Source: Paenibacillus spongiae
Lineage (GTDB): Bacteria > Bacillota > Bacilli > Paenibacillales > Paenibacillaceae
Assembly: GCF_024734895.1 (NCBI RefSeq)
Contig: NZ_CP091430.1
Coordinates: forward strand, 5,164,501-5,228,500
Reading direction: 5' to 3'
Length of the DNA: 64,000 bases
Both the position numbers and the translations under genes were made by a program. The notes below the pieces were generated by a model. The model saw only the letters and a program-made list of their open reading frames with translations, did no database searches and was not told where the DNA came from. Of this stretch, positions 42,186-50,946 are shown piece by piece (the first letter of the stretch is position 1; each line of letters begins with the position of its first letter).

Positions 42186-42995
42186 TTATTCGATGACTTG
42201 TTTGGGAGCCAGTCCATAATAGCGCTTAAAGTGTCGGATAAAGTGGGACTGATCATAGTAACCGTATTTCAAGGCAAGATCCGTCAGCCGGGACCGCGTG
42301 CCGCCATTTAGCTCCCGCAGCAGATTCTGAAAACGAATGATGCTTGAAAGCTCCTTCGGACTGATACCAAGCTCCTGTTGGAATGTTCGCCTTATCGTTC
42401 TTTCACTATAGCTCAGCTTATCCGCTAGAGCAGGAATCGATATCGTCCCTCGGCTAGCATACATGTATTGCATACTCTGCCGCAGCAGATGATCGGCTAT
42501 GCATTCATTTGACCGAATGCAGTCAACCAATTTCGATTCAACACGCTCGATCCTGTCGGAAACATCCCCGGCGGTACATACTCGCTCCGTGATCAATGAT
42601 GCTTCCTGCCCCCATAGATCATCAAGCAACACCTTCCGGTCGATGAACTCCGACACAGCATATGCAGTAACATGACGCGCAGAGTCTGAGAATAAACGAA
42701 TGCCGAACAAAGAGCGGCTTGCCGACAAGCTCGTCGCTTCATATTGTGTCATCAATCCCACGACAAAAGCTCCATTGATTAAGGATGGCGACCGTAAATC
42801 GAAAATAATATCTACGCATCCATCCGGGATGATACGGTGCAGATGAAATGTATCCGATGCATGATAGTTTAGTGTCCAATAGCAAGCAACGAAAGGTTCC
42901 AGTACTCTGCTTGGCTTAAACTCCCGATACCGGTAATTGGCATCCAACCGACCGCGCGCAAGTAAGGGGGGTTGAACAGGCAGATACATTCGCAT
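42186..42995 (-). CDS. AraC family regulator
   Basis: A 269-residue regulator. N-terminal ~150 residues resemble the DUF6597 sensor (FKPSRVLEPFVACYWTLNY, RIIPDGCVDIIFDL). The C terminus has the double helix-turn-helix of AraC: ISIPALADKLSYSERTIRRTFQQELGISPKELSSIIRFQNLL and LTDLALKYGYYDQSHFIRHFKRYYGLAPKQV. AAGGTGA precedes the ATG. It may control the adjacent VOC gene, by proximity only. Confidence 0.9.
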   Translation of the reverse strand: MRMYLPVQPPLLARGRLDANYRYREFKPSRVLEPFVACYWTLNYHASDTFHLHRIIPDGCVDIIFDLRSPSLINGAFVVGLMTQYEATSLSASRSLFGIRLFSDSARHVTAYAVSEFIDRKVLLDDLWGQEASLITERVCTAGDVSDRIERVESKLVDCIRSNECIADHLLRQSMQYMYASRGTISIPALADKLSYSERTIRRTFQQELGISPKELSSIIRFQNLLRELNGGTRSRLTDLALKYGYYDQSHFIRHFKRYYGLAPKQVIE

Positions 42996-43143
42996 TGCAT
43001 CACCTTCTTCCTTCTAGTCGTGACGATTGCGGTACCGGATAAGCGGATCACATCGTAACGTCATCATACCTGCAGCTATTGATAAGGCACGGAGGGCGCA
43101 CGGTACCTCCATCATAATTCCTTGGCGTGTATGCACGCCCGCC

Positions 43144-44175
43144 TTACGAGACGATATCGGACGAACGCTCTTCCCTTGCTTGTGTCCGATACTGTCCCGG
43201 CGTTAGCCCCGTCCACTTCTTGAACGCGCTCTGAAAAGCACTTGGCTCCGAAAAATGCAGCGCGTAAGCGATATCGCCGACCGAGTAATCCCCTTTCCTC
43301 AAGTAGCCTACGGCTAAATCCTTGCGTACGCGGGCCGTCAAATCATTGAAGGAAGTGGCATCCTGCTTCAGTTTGTTCTGAAGCGTTCGCGTGCTTATTC
43401 CGAAGGATTCGGCCGTTTGCTGCAAGGTTGGAAAATAGGACGGCATGCAGGATTTCATCCACTGAACGACCCGCTCCGCAAACGTGCCGCCATTCGTCAG
43501 CCCGGCACTCGTTTCCTGCGCAATCGTCTCGAATATGCCCAGCAGCCGGGGATCGGAATACAGCACCGGGTTGTCAAGCACGTCCTTGCTCATGCACATC
43601 GCGTTGTCCGTTTCTCCGAACCGGGGCATTGTCCCGAATACAGGCATGTACGGACTTGTATCGGCCGGCGCGGCATGCGCAAACGTGACCTCATGCAGGG
43701 CAAAGTGCCGATTGCTAAGCTTGCCGATCAACCGGTATACCGAGCTCGCCATATCCTCCACGCAATGGCGGGACATCCGTCCGTCCGGCTGTACGGACAT
43801 CCGGATGTAAACATCGTTCCCCCGTACCTCCCAATCCAGATGGAATCCGCTATATAAGATGACGTTATATCTCTGATATGCTTCAAGCGCATCGGCAACG
43901 GTGCGGGAATGCATCATGACATAACCGGGAATGCCCATATCGACAAACTCCATCATCTTCCCTTGATATAATCCAAAATGCTCGTCCTTTGTGAAGTTTG
44001 CGGCCGCGAGCATGAGCCGTTCCAATTCCTCCAGCTCAATGCGGGCATCCACGTCCTGCAGCAGGCGGGCATCGAACGAGGCGAAGCGGCAAAATTGTTC
44101 CGTATCGTATCCCTTGTGGACGATCGTCTTCATGATCGGATAGACCATGGAGATGGCAACTCCTTGATTGTTCAA
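43144..44175 (-). CDS. AraC family regulator (OruR/Arabinose-bd type)
   Basis: A 343-residue regulator. The N-terminal ~200 residues follow the arabinose-binding-domain-of-AraC-like pattern (FDARLLQDVDARIELEELERLMLAAANFTKDEHFGLYQG, VMMHSRTVADALEAYQRY). The C-terminal HTH_18 is TLQQTAESFGISTRTLQNKLKQDATSFNDL with DIAYALHFSEPSAFQSAFKKWTGLTPGQYR. The start is TTG at 44175 behind AAGGAGG. It is divergent from the quinone reductase, its likely target. Confidence 0.9.
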   Translation of the reverse strand: MNNQGVAISMVYPIMKTIVHKGYDTEQFCRFASFDARLLQDVDARIELEELERLMLAAANFTKDEHFGLYQGKMMEFVDMGIPGYVMMHSRTVADALEAYQRYNVILYSGFHLDWEVRGNDVYIRMSVQPDGRMSRHCVEDMASSVYRLIGKLSNRHFALHEVTFAHAAPADTSPYMPVFGTMPRFGETDNAMCMSKDVLDNPVLYSDPRLLGIFETIAQETSAGLTNGGTFAERVVQWMKSCMPSYFPTLQQTAESFGISTRTLQNKLKQDATSFNDLTARVRKDLAVGYLRKGDYSVGDIAYALHFSEPSAFQSAFKKWTGLTPGQYRTQAREERSSDIVS

Positions 44176-44350
44176 GCTTAATCCCCCTCCTTGCGCGATT
44201 CCGCATGATTTTGGCGCGATTGATCATTCAATAAACGAAGGAATCCGTCTATGCTGATTATAGTCTACAACAAGATATTATATCGCAAGCACTTATGAAG
44301 GATAAAGAACATGATTCCGCGACTGCAGGAATCCAAGGAGGAGCATGGAG

Positions 44351-44935
44351 ATGAACCATACCAAAATCGTTGTCATTACCGGACATCCCGATCCGCAGAG
44401 CTACTGCGCGGCCTTGTCCGACGCTTATATCGAAGGGGCTACCGGCAGCCGGGCCCAAATTCGCAGAATCGATTTAAGCCAAATTCAGTTCGATCCGAAC
44501 TTAAAATACGGTTACCGCAAGAGAACGGAGCTGGAGCCGGATCTGATCGAGGCGCAGCAGCTGATCCGTTGGGCGGATCACCTGGTGTTCGTCTATCCAA
44601 ACTGGTGGGGGGCGATGCCGGCTATCCTGAAAGGGTTCGTTGACCGCGTCTTCCTGTCCGGCTTTGCATACAAATACCGCGAGAATTCCCCGCTATGGGA
44701 TAAGTTGTTGACCGGCAAATCCGCCCATCTCATCGTCACGATGGATACTCCGCCCTGGTACAACCGGTGGATTTACAAACATGCGGGACATCGCGTCATG
44801 AAGAGCAACATCCTGAATTTCTGCGGGATCAAGCCTGTACGCGTGACGGAGATCGGCCCGGTCAAGCCTTCGTCAGAGGAGCAGCGTACCAAATGGCTGG
44901 ATAAAGTACAACGGCTCGGCTCGAAGCTGGCTTAA
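44351..44935 (+). CDS. NAD(P)H quinone oxidoreductase, flavodoxin fold
   Basis: A 194-residue protein of the NQO1/MdaB/KefF-like family. VVITGHPDPQSYCAALSDAYIEGA is the FMN phosphate loop; DHLVFVYPNWWGAMPAILKGFVDRVFLSGFAYKY is the signature stretch; TMDTPPWYNRW forms part of the active site. It performs two-electron reduction of quinones or electrophiles. Of two in-frame ATGs, 44351 lies nine bases after AGGAGG and is preferred to 44345 (three bases). Divergent from the AraC gene at 44175. Confidence 0.9.
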   Translation: MNHTKIVVITGHPDPQSYCAALSDAYIEGATGSRAQIRRIDLSQIQFDPNLKYGYRKRTELEPDLIEAQQLIRWADHLVFVYPNWWGAMPAILKGFVDRVFLSGFAYKYRENSPLWDKLLTGKSAHLIVTMDTPPWYNRWIYKHAGHRVMKSNILNFCGIKPVRVTEIGPVKPSSEEQRTKWLDKVQRLGSKLA

Positions 44936-44959
44936 GAAGCTTCGCGAAACAGCGGACGC

Positions 44960-44986
44960 GAACACCCCATCGTCATGATGGGGTTC
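44960..44986 (+). terminator. Hairpin after the quinone reductase gene
   Basis: GAAC-A-CCCCATC and GATGGGG-TTC form a stem with a five-base loop and one bulge. There is no T-run, so the call is modest. Confidence 0.45.
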
Positions 44987-45034
44987 AGCAGTTCCAGCAG
45001 CTCCAGCAAGTTCCCACGTCCAAGCCCACATAAT

Positions 45035-46375
45035 CTACCTGCTTTCCCGCCTTACTTCCTCAATAATCGCCTTGACCCCCTCGTCGATTTGCTCCGGCTG
45101 AGCCTGCGAAATGCTGATCCGCAGAAACTTATCCCGCTTCAAGTAATCCGCCAAATAAAACCGTTTGCTGGACATAACGCTGATCTTTCTCGATGCAAGC
45201 CGCTTCGTCAGCTGCTCCAGATTAACCGTTAGCGGCAGCTTGAACGGCACATAGATCCCGGAGCGAATGTCCGGCACCTCAATGACGCCCGCCGCGTTAT
45301 ATCGCTCTACGGCTTCATTCAAAGCTTGAATCCTCTCCGTGTATTGACGGATTATTTTGCGCTTATGCCGCTCGTACATGCCGTTCTTGATGTAGACCTC
45401 AAGAGCCGCCTGGGACAACAGCGAGGCGTCGCTGACTAATTTGTAGGCGTGATACGTTTCCAGCAATCGTTCCGGCAGAACGGCGGCGCCCAGCCGCAAG
45501 CCCGGAAAGATGATCTTGGAGAAGCTTTTCAAATAGATGACATGAGAAGTCCGATTGTAGGCATGGATGGGATCGAAGCTCCGCTCCTCGCCCAGATCGG
45601 CCATGTAATCGTCCTCCACGATATACACATCGTATTTGCTAGCCAGACCGGCAATCGCTTTCCTCTCTTCCGTGCTGTACGAGGTGCCCAGCGGGTTGTG
45701 GTATCTCGACATGGTATAGAAAAACTTAATGCCGCCGTCCTTGAACTTCCTCTCCAACTCCACTAAATCGATCCCTGCCGTCGAACGAGCGATTCCGCTT
45801 ACCGGAATGCCCTCGGCCTCCAGAAACCGCAAATAGATATCATAGCCTGGCTGCTCCACCAAGACGGCCTGCTTCCCATTCGGGAACGGCATCCTTGCCA
45901 ATAGCTCCAACGCCTGATGCGCGCCTGAAGTCATGACAATCCGGTCCGCGCCGGTGAACACTTGATCGTCTGCCAGATGGGAAACAAGCGTATGGCGGAG
46001 CTTCTCCAGCCCCTTCCAATTCCCATACGTGAACAATTGATGCTTATACGTATCGATCGCCTTGTTCAGGCAATGCTGAAAATCCAAATATGGAAACACA
46101 TCGGCATCGGGCAGCACCGAAGAAAAATCGATCATTCTGCAAGGCGTGTCAGATGCGCCGTCTTCCGATTTGCCGACGACGTAATAGCCGCTTTGCGGGA
46201 TCGAATAGATGACATGGCGTCTCTCCAATTCACCATACGCCCGGGTGACGGTGCTGATGCTGCATCCGTACGACTCCGCAGCGCTGCGAACGGAGGGCAG
46301 CTTCCGGCCTGGACCGTATTGTCCTTCCAGAATCCTCATCTCCAAATCGGATAGAATCGCTACATATTTTTTCAT
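45035..46375 (-). CDS. MocR-type GntR/aminotransferase regulator
   Basis: A 446-residue fusion. Residues 1-70 form a GntR winged helix (LEGQYGPGRKLPSVRSAAESYGCSISTVTRAYGELERR). Residues ~85-446 form a fold-type-I aminotransferase domain: MTSGAHQALELLA, SRYHNPLGTSYS, YIVEDDYMADL, and the PLP lysine in YLKSFSKIIFPGLRLG. MocR proteins use PLP or an amino compound as effector, often for vitamin B6, GABA or taurine genes. It is divergent from the DMT transporter at 46551, with a perfect 20-bp palindrome between them, so the transporter is the probable target. Confidence 0.92.
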   Translation of the reverse strand: MKKYVAILSDLEMRILEGQYGPGRKLPSVRSAAESYGCSISTVTRAYGELERRHVIYSIPQSGYYVVGKSEDGASDTPCRMIDFSSVLPDADVFPYLDFQHCLNKAIDTYKHQLFTYGNWKGLEKLRHTLVSHLADDQVFTGADRIVMTSGAHQALELLARMPFPNGKQAVLVEQPGYDIYLRFLEAEGIPVSGIARSTAGIDLVELERKFKDGGIKFFYTMSRYHNPLGTSYSTEERKAIAGLASKYDVYIVEDDYMADLGEERSFDPIHAYNRTSHVIYLKSFSKIIFPGLRLGAAVLPERLLETYHAYKLVSDASLLSQAALEVYIKNGMYERHKRKIIRQYTERIQALNEAVERYNAAGVIEVPDIRSGIYVPFKLPLTVNLEQLTKRLASRKISVMSSKRFYLADYLKRDKFLRISISQAQPEQIDEGVKAIIEEVRRESR

Positions 46376-46428
46376 GCCGTTCCCCTTCTCGTCTCCTTGT
46401 CTTATCTAAATCATTATATATGATTCGT

Positions 46429-46448
46429 GAACTGTATCGATACAGTTC
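46429..46448. promoter_or_regulatory. 20-bp perfect palindrome, candidate MocR operator
   Basis: GAACTGTATC/GATACAGTTC is fully self-complementary with no spacer. It lies midway between the divergent MocR (46375) and DMT transporter (46551) starts. Confidence 0.7.
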
Positions 46449-46550
46449 GCTTCATTCGCTATTGTCCAGATCATGATTTCGCCCTATCCTTTCAATTATA
46501 GGAACCATGCTTCGAAGCGTGATCCACTCTATTGTAAGGGAGGAGAAACC

Positions 46551-47522
46551 ATGACAAACCGGAATGAATTGAAGCTGGCCTACTTTGCAGCCGTGCTCAA
46601 TGCGGTAATCGTCGGATTCTCGTTTTTATTTACCAAGATGGCGCTTGAACACGCCCGGCCAATGGATACACTGATGTACCGTTTTGCCGTTTCGTTCGCC
46701 GTTATTTCGATCCCGGTTATGTTCGGCCGAGTAAAATTGAACTACCGAGGCAAACCGCTATTCAAGGCGCTATTGCTCGCGACGATGTATCCGCTTGGAT
46801 TCTTCACGTTCCAAACGTTTGGCCTGCAGAGCGCCAGCTCGTCCGAGGGAGGCATCCTGTATGCTTTCACGCCGGTCTTGACGATGCTGTTGGCCTATGT
46901 ATTCTTAAAGGAGGTAACGACCCGCCTGCAGATGCTGTCGATCTTTCTCTCCGTATTCGGCGTTGTGTTCATCTTCGCGATGAAAGGGAGCGGGATTGCG
47001 GTATCGAACATGACGGGATTGATTCTGCTGTTCTTGTCCTGCCTCGCCTTCGCGGGATACAGCGTCTTGGCCCGGTCGCTCCTCAAGACCTTCAGCCCAG
47101 CGGAAATCAGCTATATGACTCTGGGTATCGGCTTCGTCACCTTTCTCGTCATATCGCTCACGGACCATGCGACAGCAGGAACGCTGGATACCTTATTTGA
47201 GCCGCTCGCCAGCAGCAGCTTTATCGTATCGATTCTCTACCTGAGCGTATTGTCCTCGCTCTTGACCGCGCTCATGTCCAACTATGCATTATCCAAAATC
47301 GAAGCCTCGAACATGAGCGTATTCTCCAATCTGTCGACGGTCGTCTCGATCGCGGCAGGAGCGATGTTTCTACAGGAAGAGGTTACGGTCTATGCTGTAA
47401 TCGGGTCGTTGTTGATTATTATGGGCGTGATCGGAACAAGCCGTTTCAAACGTACAGTACCCGCACCGCGTACGTTCCATCCGGATCGGCAGAAGTTTTA
47501 TGAAGATAAGAAAATCGTTTAG
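46551..47522 (+). CDS. EamA/DMT superfamily transporter
   Basis: A 323-residue protein with ten membrane helices in two EamA repeats. First repeat: AVIVGFSFLFTKMALEHARPMDTLMYRFAVSFAVI ... TFQTFGLQSASSSEGGILYAFTPVLTMLLAYVFLKE; second: FAGYSVLARSLLKTFSPAEISYMTLG ... SNYALSKIEASNMSVFSNLSTVVSIAAGAMFLQEEV. Such carriers export or import amino acids and other metabolites. The ATG follows GGGAGGAG; the longer frame to 46473 has no site. An NAT gene follows 11 bases on, likely cotranscribed. Confidence 0.92.
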   Translation: MTNRNELKLAYFAAVLNAVIVGFSFLFTKMALEHARPMDTLMYRFAVSFAVISIPVMFGRVKLNYRGKPLFKALLLATMYPLGFFTFQTFGLQSASSSEGGILYAFTPVLTMLLAYVFLKEVTTRLQMLSIFLSVFGVVFIFAMKGSGIAVSNMTGLILLFLSCLAFAGYSVLARSLLKTFSPAEISYMTLGIGFVTFLVISLTDHATAGTLDTLFEPLASSSFIVSILYLSVLSSLLTALMSNYALSKIEASNMSVFSNLSTVVSIAAGAMFLQEEVTVYAVIGSLLIIMGVIGTSRFKRTVPAPRTFHPDRQKFYEDKKIV

Positions 47523-47533
47523 GAGGCAGGATT

Positions 47534-48310
47534 ATGAGTGAAGTTAATGCGCGATATCGCAATCGAATCGGATTTCCGCATGACGAAACGCTGACGTTCG
47601 AACGGCTGGATCACATCCTTGCTTTGACGGCTGCAGCGTTCCCCTTTGAAAATTTACGCATTATGGGCAAGCGGGCCGGTGACATCTCGGCGGAGAATTT
47701 AGCGGACAATCTGCTTGCCCGCCAAGAAGGGGGACTTTGCTACGAGCTAAACCCGCTGCTCTATCTCTTCTTGATCGACAACGGCTTCGACGCCGTTCTG
47801 ACCCGCGGAATCGTCTTCAACTATGAGGCGCAATCTTATGTTGCGCTTGGGAGAACCCATGTCACGCTCCTTCTCCACTGGAACGGGCAAAGGTATCTGA
47901 TCGATACCGGCTTCGGAGGAAATTTGCCGTTAAAGCCCGTTCCCCTGACAGGCGAGACGGTTACATCCAGCAACGGCGAATTCCGGGTCAGCAGGTTGAA
48001 CGGCGAGCAGGGCGATCATATATTCGAAATGAAGCTGAAGCATAAGCATGACGATTGGCGGATCGGCTATGCCTTCGATTCCAACCGGCCGATTGCCGAC
48101 ATGGCAGAATTGAACGACGTCCAGCGGATTATTATCCAGCACCCGCAATCGTCCTTCAACAAAGGACCCTTAATTACCAAGCTGACGGACAGAGGAAGCA
48201 TTACCTTAACGGACAGCTCCTTCACGAAGTGGGAGGATGGAACGATGACGAAAGAGAGCCACGGCGTCGGAAGCTTCAGTGAGCTGCTGAAGCGGCATTT
48301 TGGCCGATAG
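47534..48310 (+). CDS. Arylamine N-acetyltransferase
   Basis: A 258-residue NAT-family enzyme that moves an acetyl group from acetyl-CoA to arylamines or hydrazines. The Cys-His-Asp triad is Cys69 (EGGLCYELN), His109 (LGRTHVTLLL) and Asp124 (YLIDTGFGGN); AAAFPFENLRI is the conserved N-terminal block. AGGAGG precedes the ATG. It follows the DMT transporter closely, so both may be under the MocR regulator; together they suggest handling of an amine. Confidence 0.92.
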   Translation: MSEVNARYRNRIGFPHDETLTFERLDHILALTAAAFPFENLRIMGKRAGDISAENLADNLLARQEGGLCYELNPLLYLFLIDNGFDAVLTRGIVFNYEAQSYVALGRTHVTLLLHWNGQRYLIDTGFGGNLPLKPVPLTGETVTSSNGEFRVSRLNGEQGDHIFEMKLKHKHDDWRIGYAFDSNRPIADMAELNDVQRIIIQHPQSSFNKGPLITKLTDRGSITLTDSSFTKWEDGTMTKESHGVGSFSELLKRHFGR

Positions 48311-48430
48311 CGGTTAGAAAGCCGCAGACGTGTCCTATTCCGTAAGATGCCTTCTTCTCGAGCCGCGTAGAGGAGGAAATTTATCAAGCTCTGCAGCAGA
48401 AGCTGGAGCTGGTTTGGGAGGGAATTTCGG

Positions 48431-49420
48431 ATGAATAGATGGAAACGGATATTCAAGAGCAAATTCGTGTTCGGTCTCGCCGTGCTGATTGTTTTCATCT
48501 ATTTGAACAATAGCTCTCTTCTTACGAAGCCGCGCGGCGGAGAACCGCTCCTTCTGGCCCATCGGGGACTGGCGCAAACCTTCACCATGGAGGGCATCAC
48601 CAATGATACCTGTACGGCAGAGCGGATCTACGAGCCGGAGCATCCTTACCTGGAGAACACGATCCCATCCATGCAAGCGGCGTTTCAGGCCGGTGCGGAT
48701 ATCGTTGAATTGGACATCAAACCGACGAAAGACGGGCAATTCGCCGTGTTTCACGATTGGACGCTCGACTGCCGAACGAATGTTACAGGCAAGACAATCG
48801 ACTATACGATGGCTGAATTGAAGAATATCGATATCGGCTACGGATATACGGCAGACAACGGACAAACCTACCCGTTTCGCGGCAAAGGAATCGGTCTGAT
48901 GCCCGCGCTGGACGAAGTCCTCGCCCATCTCCCGGAACAGTCTTTTCTCATTCATATCAAAAGCAACGACAGCGGCGAGGGAGAACAGCTGGCACAATTT
49001 CTCTCCCGCCTGCCGGAGGAACGCTTGAAGCAGCTGGCCGTATATGGGGGCGATGAACCTATTGCAGCCTTGCAATCGGAATTGCCCGGAATCCGGGTTA
49101 TGTCCATGGCGACCATGAAAAGCTGTCTGATTCCTTATTTAGCCGGCGGCTGGACGGGATACGTACCCGCAGCATGCCATAATACGGAGCTGCACATTCC
49201 CGAGAAAATCGCGCCTTTGTTGTGGGGATGGCCGGACCGTTTCCTTAACCGGATGGAAAAAGCGGGCACCCATGTGATCGTCGTTGGCGGTGATGGCAGC
49301 GATTTTTCCAGCGGATTCGATACGCCTGAAGATATAGAACGGCTGCCGGATGATTATACCGGCGGCATATGGACGAACCGGATTGACCGGATCGCGCCAT
49401 TATATCGGGATGAGGGCTGA
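48431..49420 (+). CDS. Membrane-anchored glycerophosphodiester phosphodiesterase-like protein
   Basis: A 329-residue protein with one N-terminal membrane helix (VFGLAVLIVFIYLNNSSLL), so the enzyme domain faces outward. GDPD motifs: LLAHRGLAQ, HPYLENTIPSMQAAFQAGADIVELDIKPTKDGQFAVFHDWTLDCRT (HR, E and D-x-K metal and catalytic residues) and LIHIKSN. The usual HRG...ENT spacing is stretched by ~25 residues (TFTMEGITNDTCTAERIYEPE), an insertion with one Cys. It may hydrolyse glycerophosphodiesters from lipid or teichoic acid turnover. GGGAGGGAATTTCGG lies before the ATG. Confidence 0.88.
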   Translation: MNRWKRIFKSKFVFGLAVLIVFIYLNNSSLLTKPRGGEPLLLAHRGLAQTFTMEGITNDTCTAERIYEPEHPYLENTIPSMQAAFQAGADIVELDIKPTKDGQFAVFHDWTLDCRTNVTGKTIDYTMAELKNIDIGYGYTADNGQTYPFRGKGIGLMPALDEVLAHLPEQSFLIHIKSNDSGEGEQLAQFLSRLPEERLKQLAVYGGDEPIAALQSELPGIRVMSMATMKSCLIPYLAGGWTGYVPAACHNTELHIPEKIAPLLWGWPDRFLNRMEKAGTHVIVVGGDGSDFSSGFDTPEDIERLPDDYTGGIWTNRIDRIAPLYRDEG

Positions 49421-49461
49421 ATAATCGAGAACATGCTGCTGTAGGCGAACAGCTCGTACAC

Positions 49462-50211
49462 TTAGCTGCGCAGCAGCTCCATATCCAGCTTGGAGGCCGC
49501 TTCGGGATCGAGAATGATGGTTGCATTCGGATGAATCTGCACAATGGTGGCGGGCAGCTCCGGCGTAACATTACCCGTCAGTGCGCGTGCCACTATGTCT
49601 GCTTTATGTTGACCGCAGGCGACAAGGCATAGCTCACGCGCCGCCAGTACAGTTCCCCAGCCGTAGGTGATGGCATGTGTAGGAACATCTGCCAGGCTGC
49701 CGTAATCTTTGGCATACAGCTCCCGGTTTACTTCGGCGATCGGCGTGACGAAGCACTTGGCCGGAAGCGACGGTGCCGGTTCGATAAAGCAAATATGTCC
49801 GTTTATCCCGATGCCGAGCAGCTGCCAGTCGACGCCGCCCAGCCTGGCGATGGCAGCTTCGATCGCTTCGCATTCGGCGATCGGATCGGCCGCCGTACCG
49901 ATCGGAATATGCCACTCCTTCGGCTGCGTCCGAAGTTCATCCAGCATATGCCGTTTCATGTACTGGTAATAACTCTGTTCATGATCCGGCCCGATGCCGA
50001 TCTGTTCATCCGGATTAATAAATGCGGTCGATGCAAAGCTTAACTGCCCCTGGGCTTCCCTGCAGATCAGCTCCTGGAAGATGCCGGTGGTGAGCGGCGT
50101 CGTGCCTGTCGTCATGCCGAGAACGGCATCCGGTTTGCTTGCCAGAAGCGCTTGCACATCATCTGCGACAAGAGCGGCGATTTGATCAAGCGGGCGTACA
50201 ATGATTTTCAT
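49462..50211 (-). CDS. NagB-like glucosamine-6-phosphate deaminase family protein
   Basis: A 249-residue protein of the NagB/RpiA/SOL fold. LGMTTGTTPLTTGIFQEL is the phosphate loop, FINPDEQIGIGPDHEQSYYQYM carries the Asp-Glu pair, and LLGIGINGHICFIEPAPSLPAKCF the catalytic His and Glu. Canonical NagB reads GHIxFNEP; here Asn is Ile. ITYGWGTVLAARELCLVACGQHKADIVARAL is the usual second phosphate site. True NagB converts glucosamine-6-P to fructose-6-P and ammonia; the changes leave room for a different sugar phosphate. The NagA gene is not adjacent. It heads leftward beside a YjbR-like gene. Confidence 0.85.
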   Translation of the reverse strand: MKIIVRPLDQIAALVADDVQALLASKPDAVLGMTTGTTPLTTGIFQELICREAQGQLSFASTAFINPDEQIGIGPDHEQSYYQYMKRHMLDELRTQPKEWHIPIGTAADPIAECEAIEAAIARLGGVDWQLLGIGINGHICFIEPAPSLPAKCFVTPIAEVNRELYAKDYGSLADVPTHAITYGWGTVLAARELCLVACGQHKADIVARALTGNVTPELPATIVQIHPNATIILDPEAASKLDMELLRS

Positions 50212-50245
50212 AATGAATTTCTCCTCCCTTTCATTCCATGTCGTG

Positions 50246-50608
50246 CTATTGCATCAGCTGCTGCTTGAGCCGTTTGGGCGCGGCATGCAAATAAGCTTCT
50301 TTCAGCAGCACCTTCATTTCTTCCCAGTCTTGAGGCTGCCGCGTCGAAACCCAGCCCCGATGACCGATATAGGCGGCTTTGCTAAATTGTTCCTGCTGCA
50401 CAAGTATTTCTTGGCTTTCCAGGTCAGACTTGAACGTAATGCCGTAATCGCTCATGATGATGAACGACTTATCCTTCACTTTGAACGTCGTATGTCCGTG
50501 GCCGTCAATCAGTTCGGTAACTTCGGGCAATGATTGACAAATGCCGCGTACCTGTTCAAGCATTCTGATCCCTTCCGGCGTCTTGATGCCGCTTTGATCA
50601 TGCCCCAT
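50246..50608 (-). CDS. MmcQ/YjbR family protein
   Basis: A 120-residue protein with the YjbR fold: GIRMLEQVRGICQSLPEVTELIDGHGHTTFKVKDKSFIIM and YIGHRGWVSTRQPQDWEEMKVLLKEAYLHAAPKRL. The family has a DNA-binding-like double-wing fold but no proven role. The ATG at 50608 lies six bases after GGGAGG; the one at 50614 abuts it. It is 34 bases upstream of the NagB-like gene on the same strand, so they may share a transcript. Confidence 0.85.
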   Translation of the reverse strand: MGHDQSGIKTPEGIRMLEQVRGICQSLPEVTELIDGHGHTTFKVKDKSFIIMSDYGITFKSDLESQEILVQQEQFSKAAYIGHRGWVSTRQPQDWEEMKVLLKEAYLHAAPKRLKQQLMQ

Positions 50609-50946
50609 ATTCATCCTCCCTTCGTCTATCCTGCCAGCTATCCAAGTATTCGCAGGGACACCGGCTTTTGTTGATTTCCCTCAAAGACTTGCGTTAATAA
50701 AAGCGTCGATACCGCCTATATTACCATAATTTAGTCCCCTCCGCATTGCCGCATTGTACCTTGTTCACTCACTCCCGCTCCCGCCCCAAGGCTTGCCGAA
50801 ATCCCCTCGCAAAAATGGATTTTATTTCCTTGCGTCTTTTTGCCCCGCTCACTCATCTAACCTATGTAAACTTCATGAAGCGCATCACAAACCATGGTCA
50901 CTACAAACAAAATACGGCGCACAGTCACAAAGGAGATTATTTCATT
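50609..50946. other. Intergenic stretch, no gene seen
   Basis: This separates the divergent YjbR-like and Gmad2 genes. Open frames run through it but lack ribosome sites. The Gmad2 leader (50880-50946) ends in AAAGGAG 14 bases before the ATG. No hairpin or repeat of note. Confidence 0.4.

Noticed and set aside
43790..43812. TACGGACATCCGG resembling the 22-bp repeat
   Set aside because: It lies inside the AraC coding sequence on the opposite strand and lacks the right arm and spacing.
42186..44175. Two adjacent AraC genes as a recent duplication
   Set aside because: Their sensor domains are of different types and the DNA-binding domains share only family-level residues.
48335..49075. Long minus-strand frame opposite the GDPD gene
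   Set aside because: No ribosome site, no domain pattern, fully overlaps a convincing enzyme gene.
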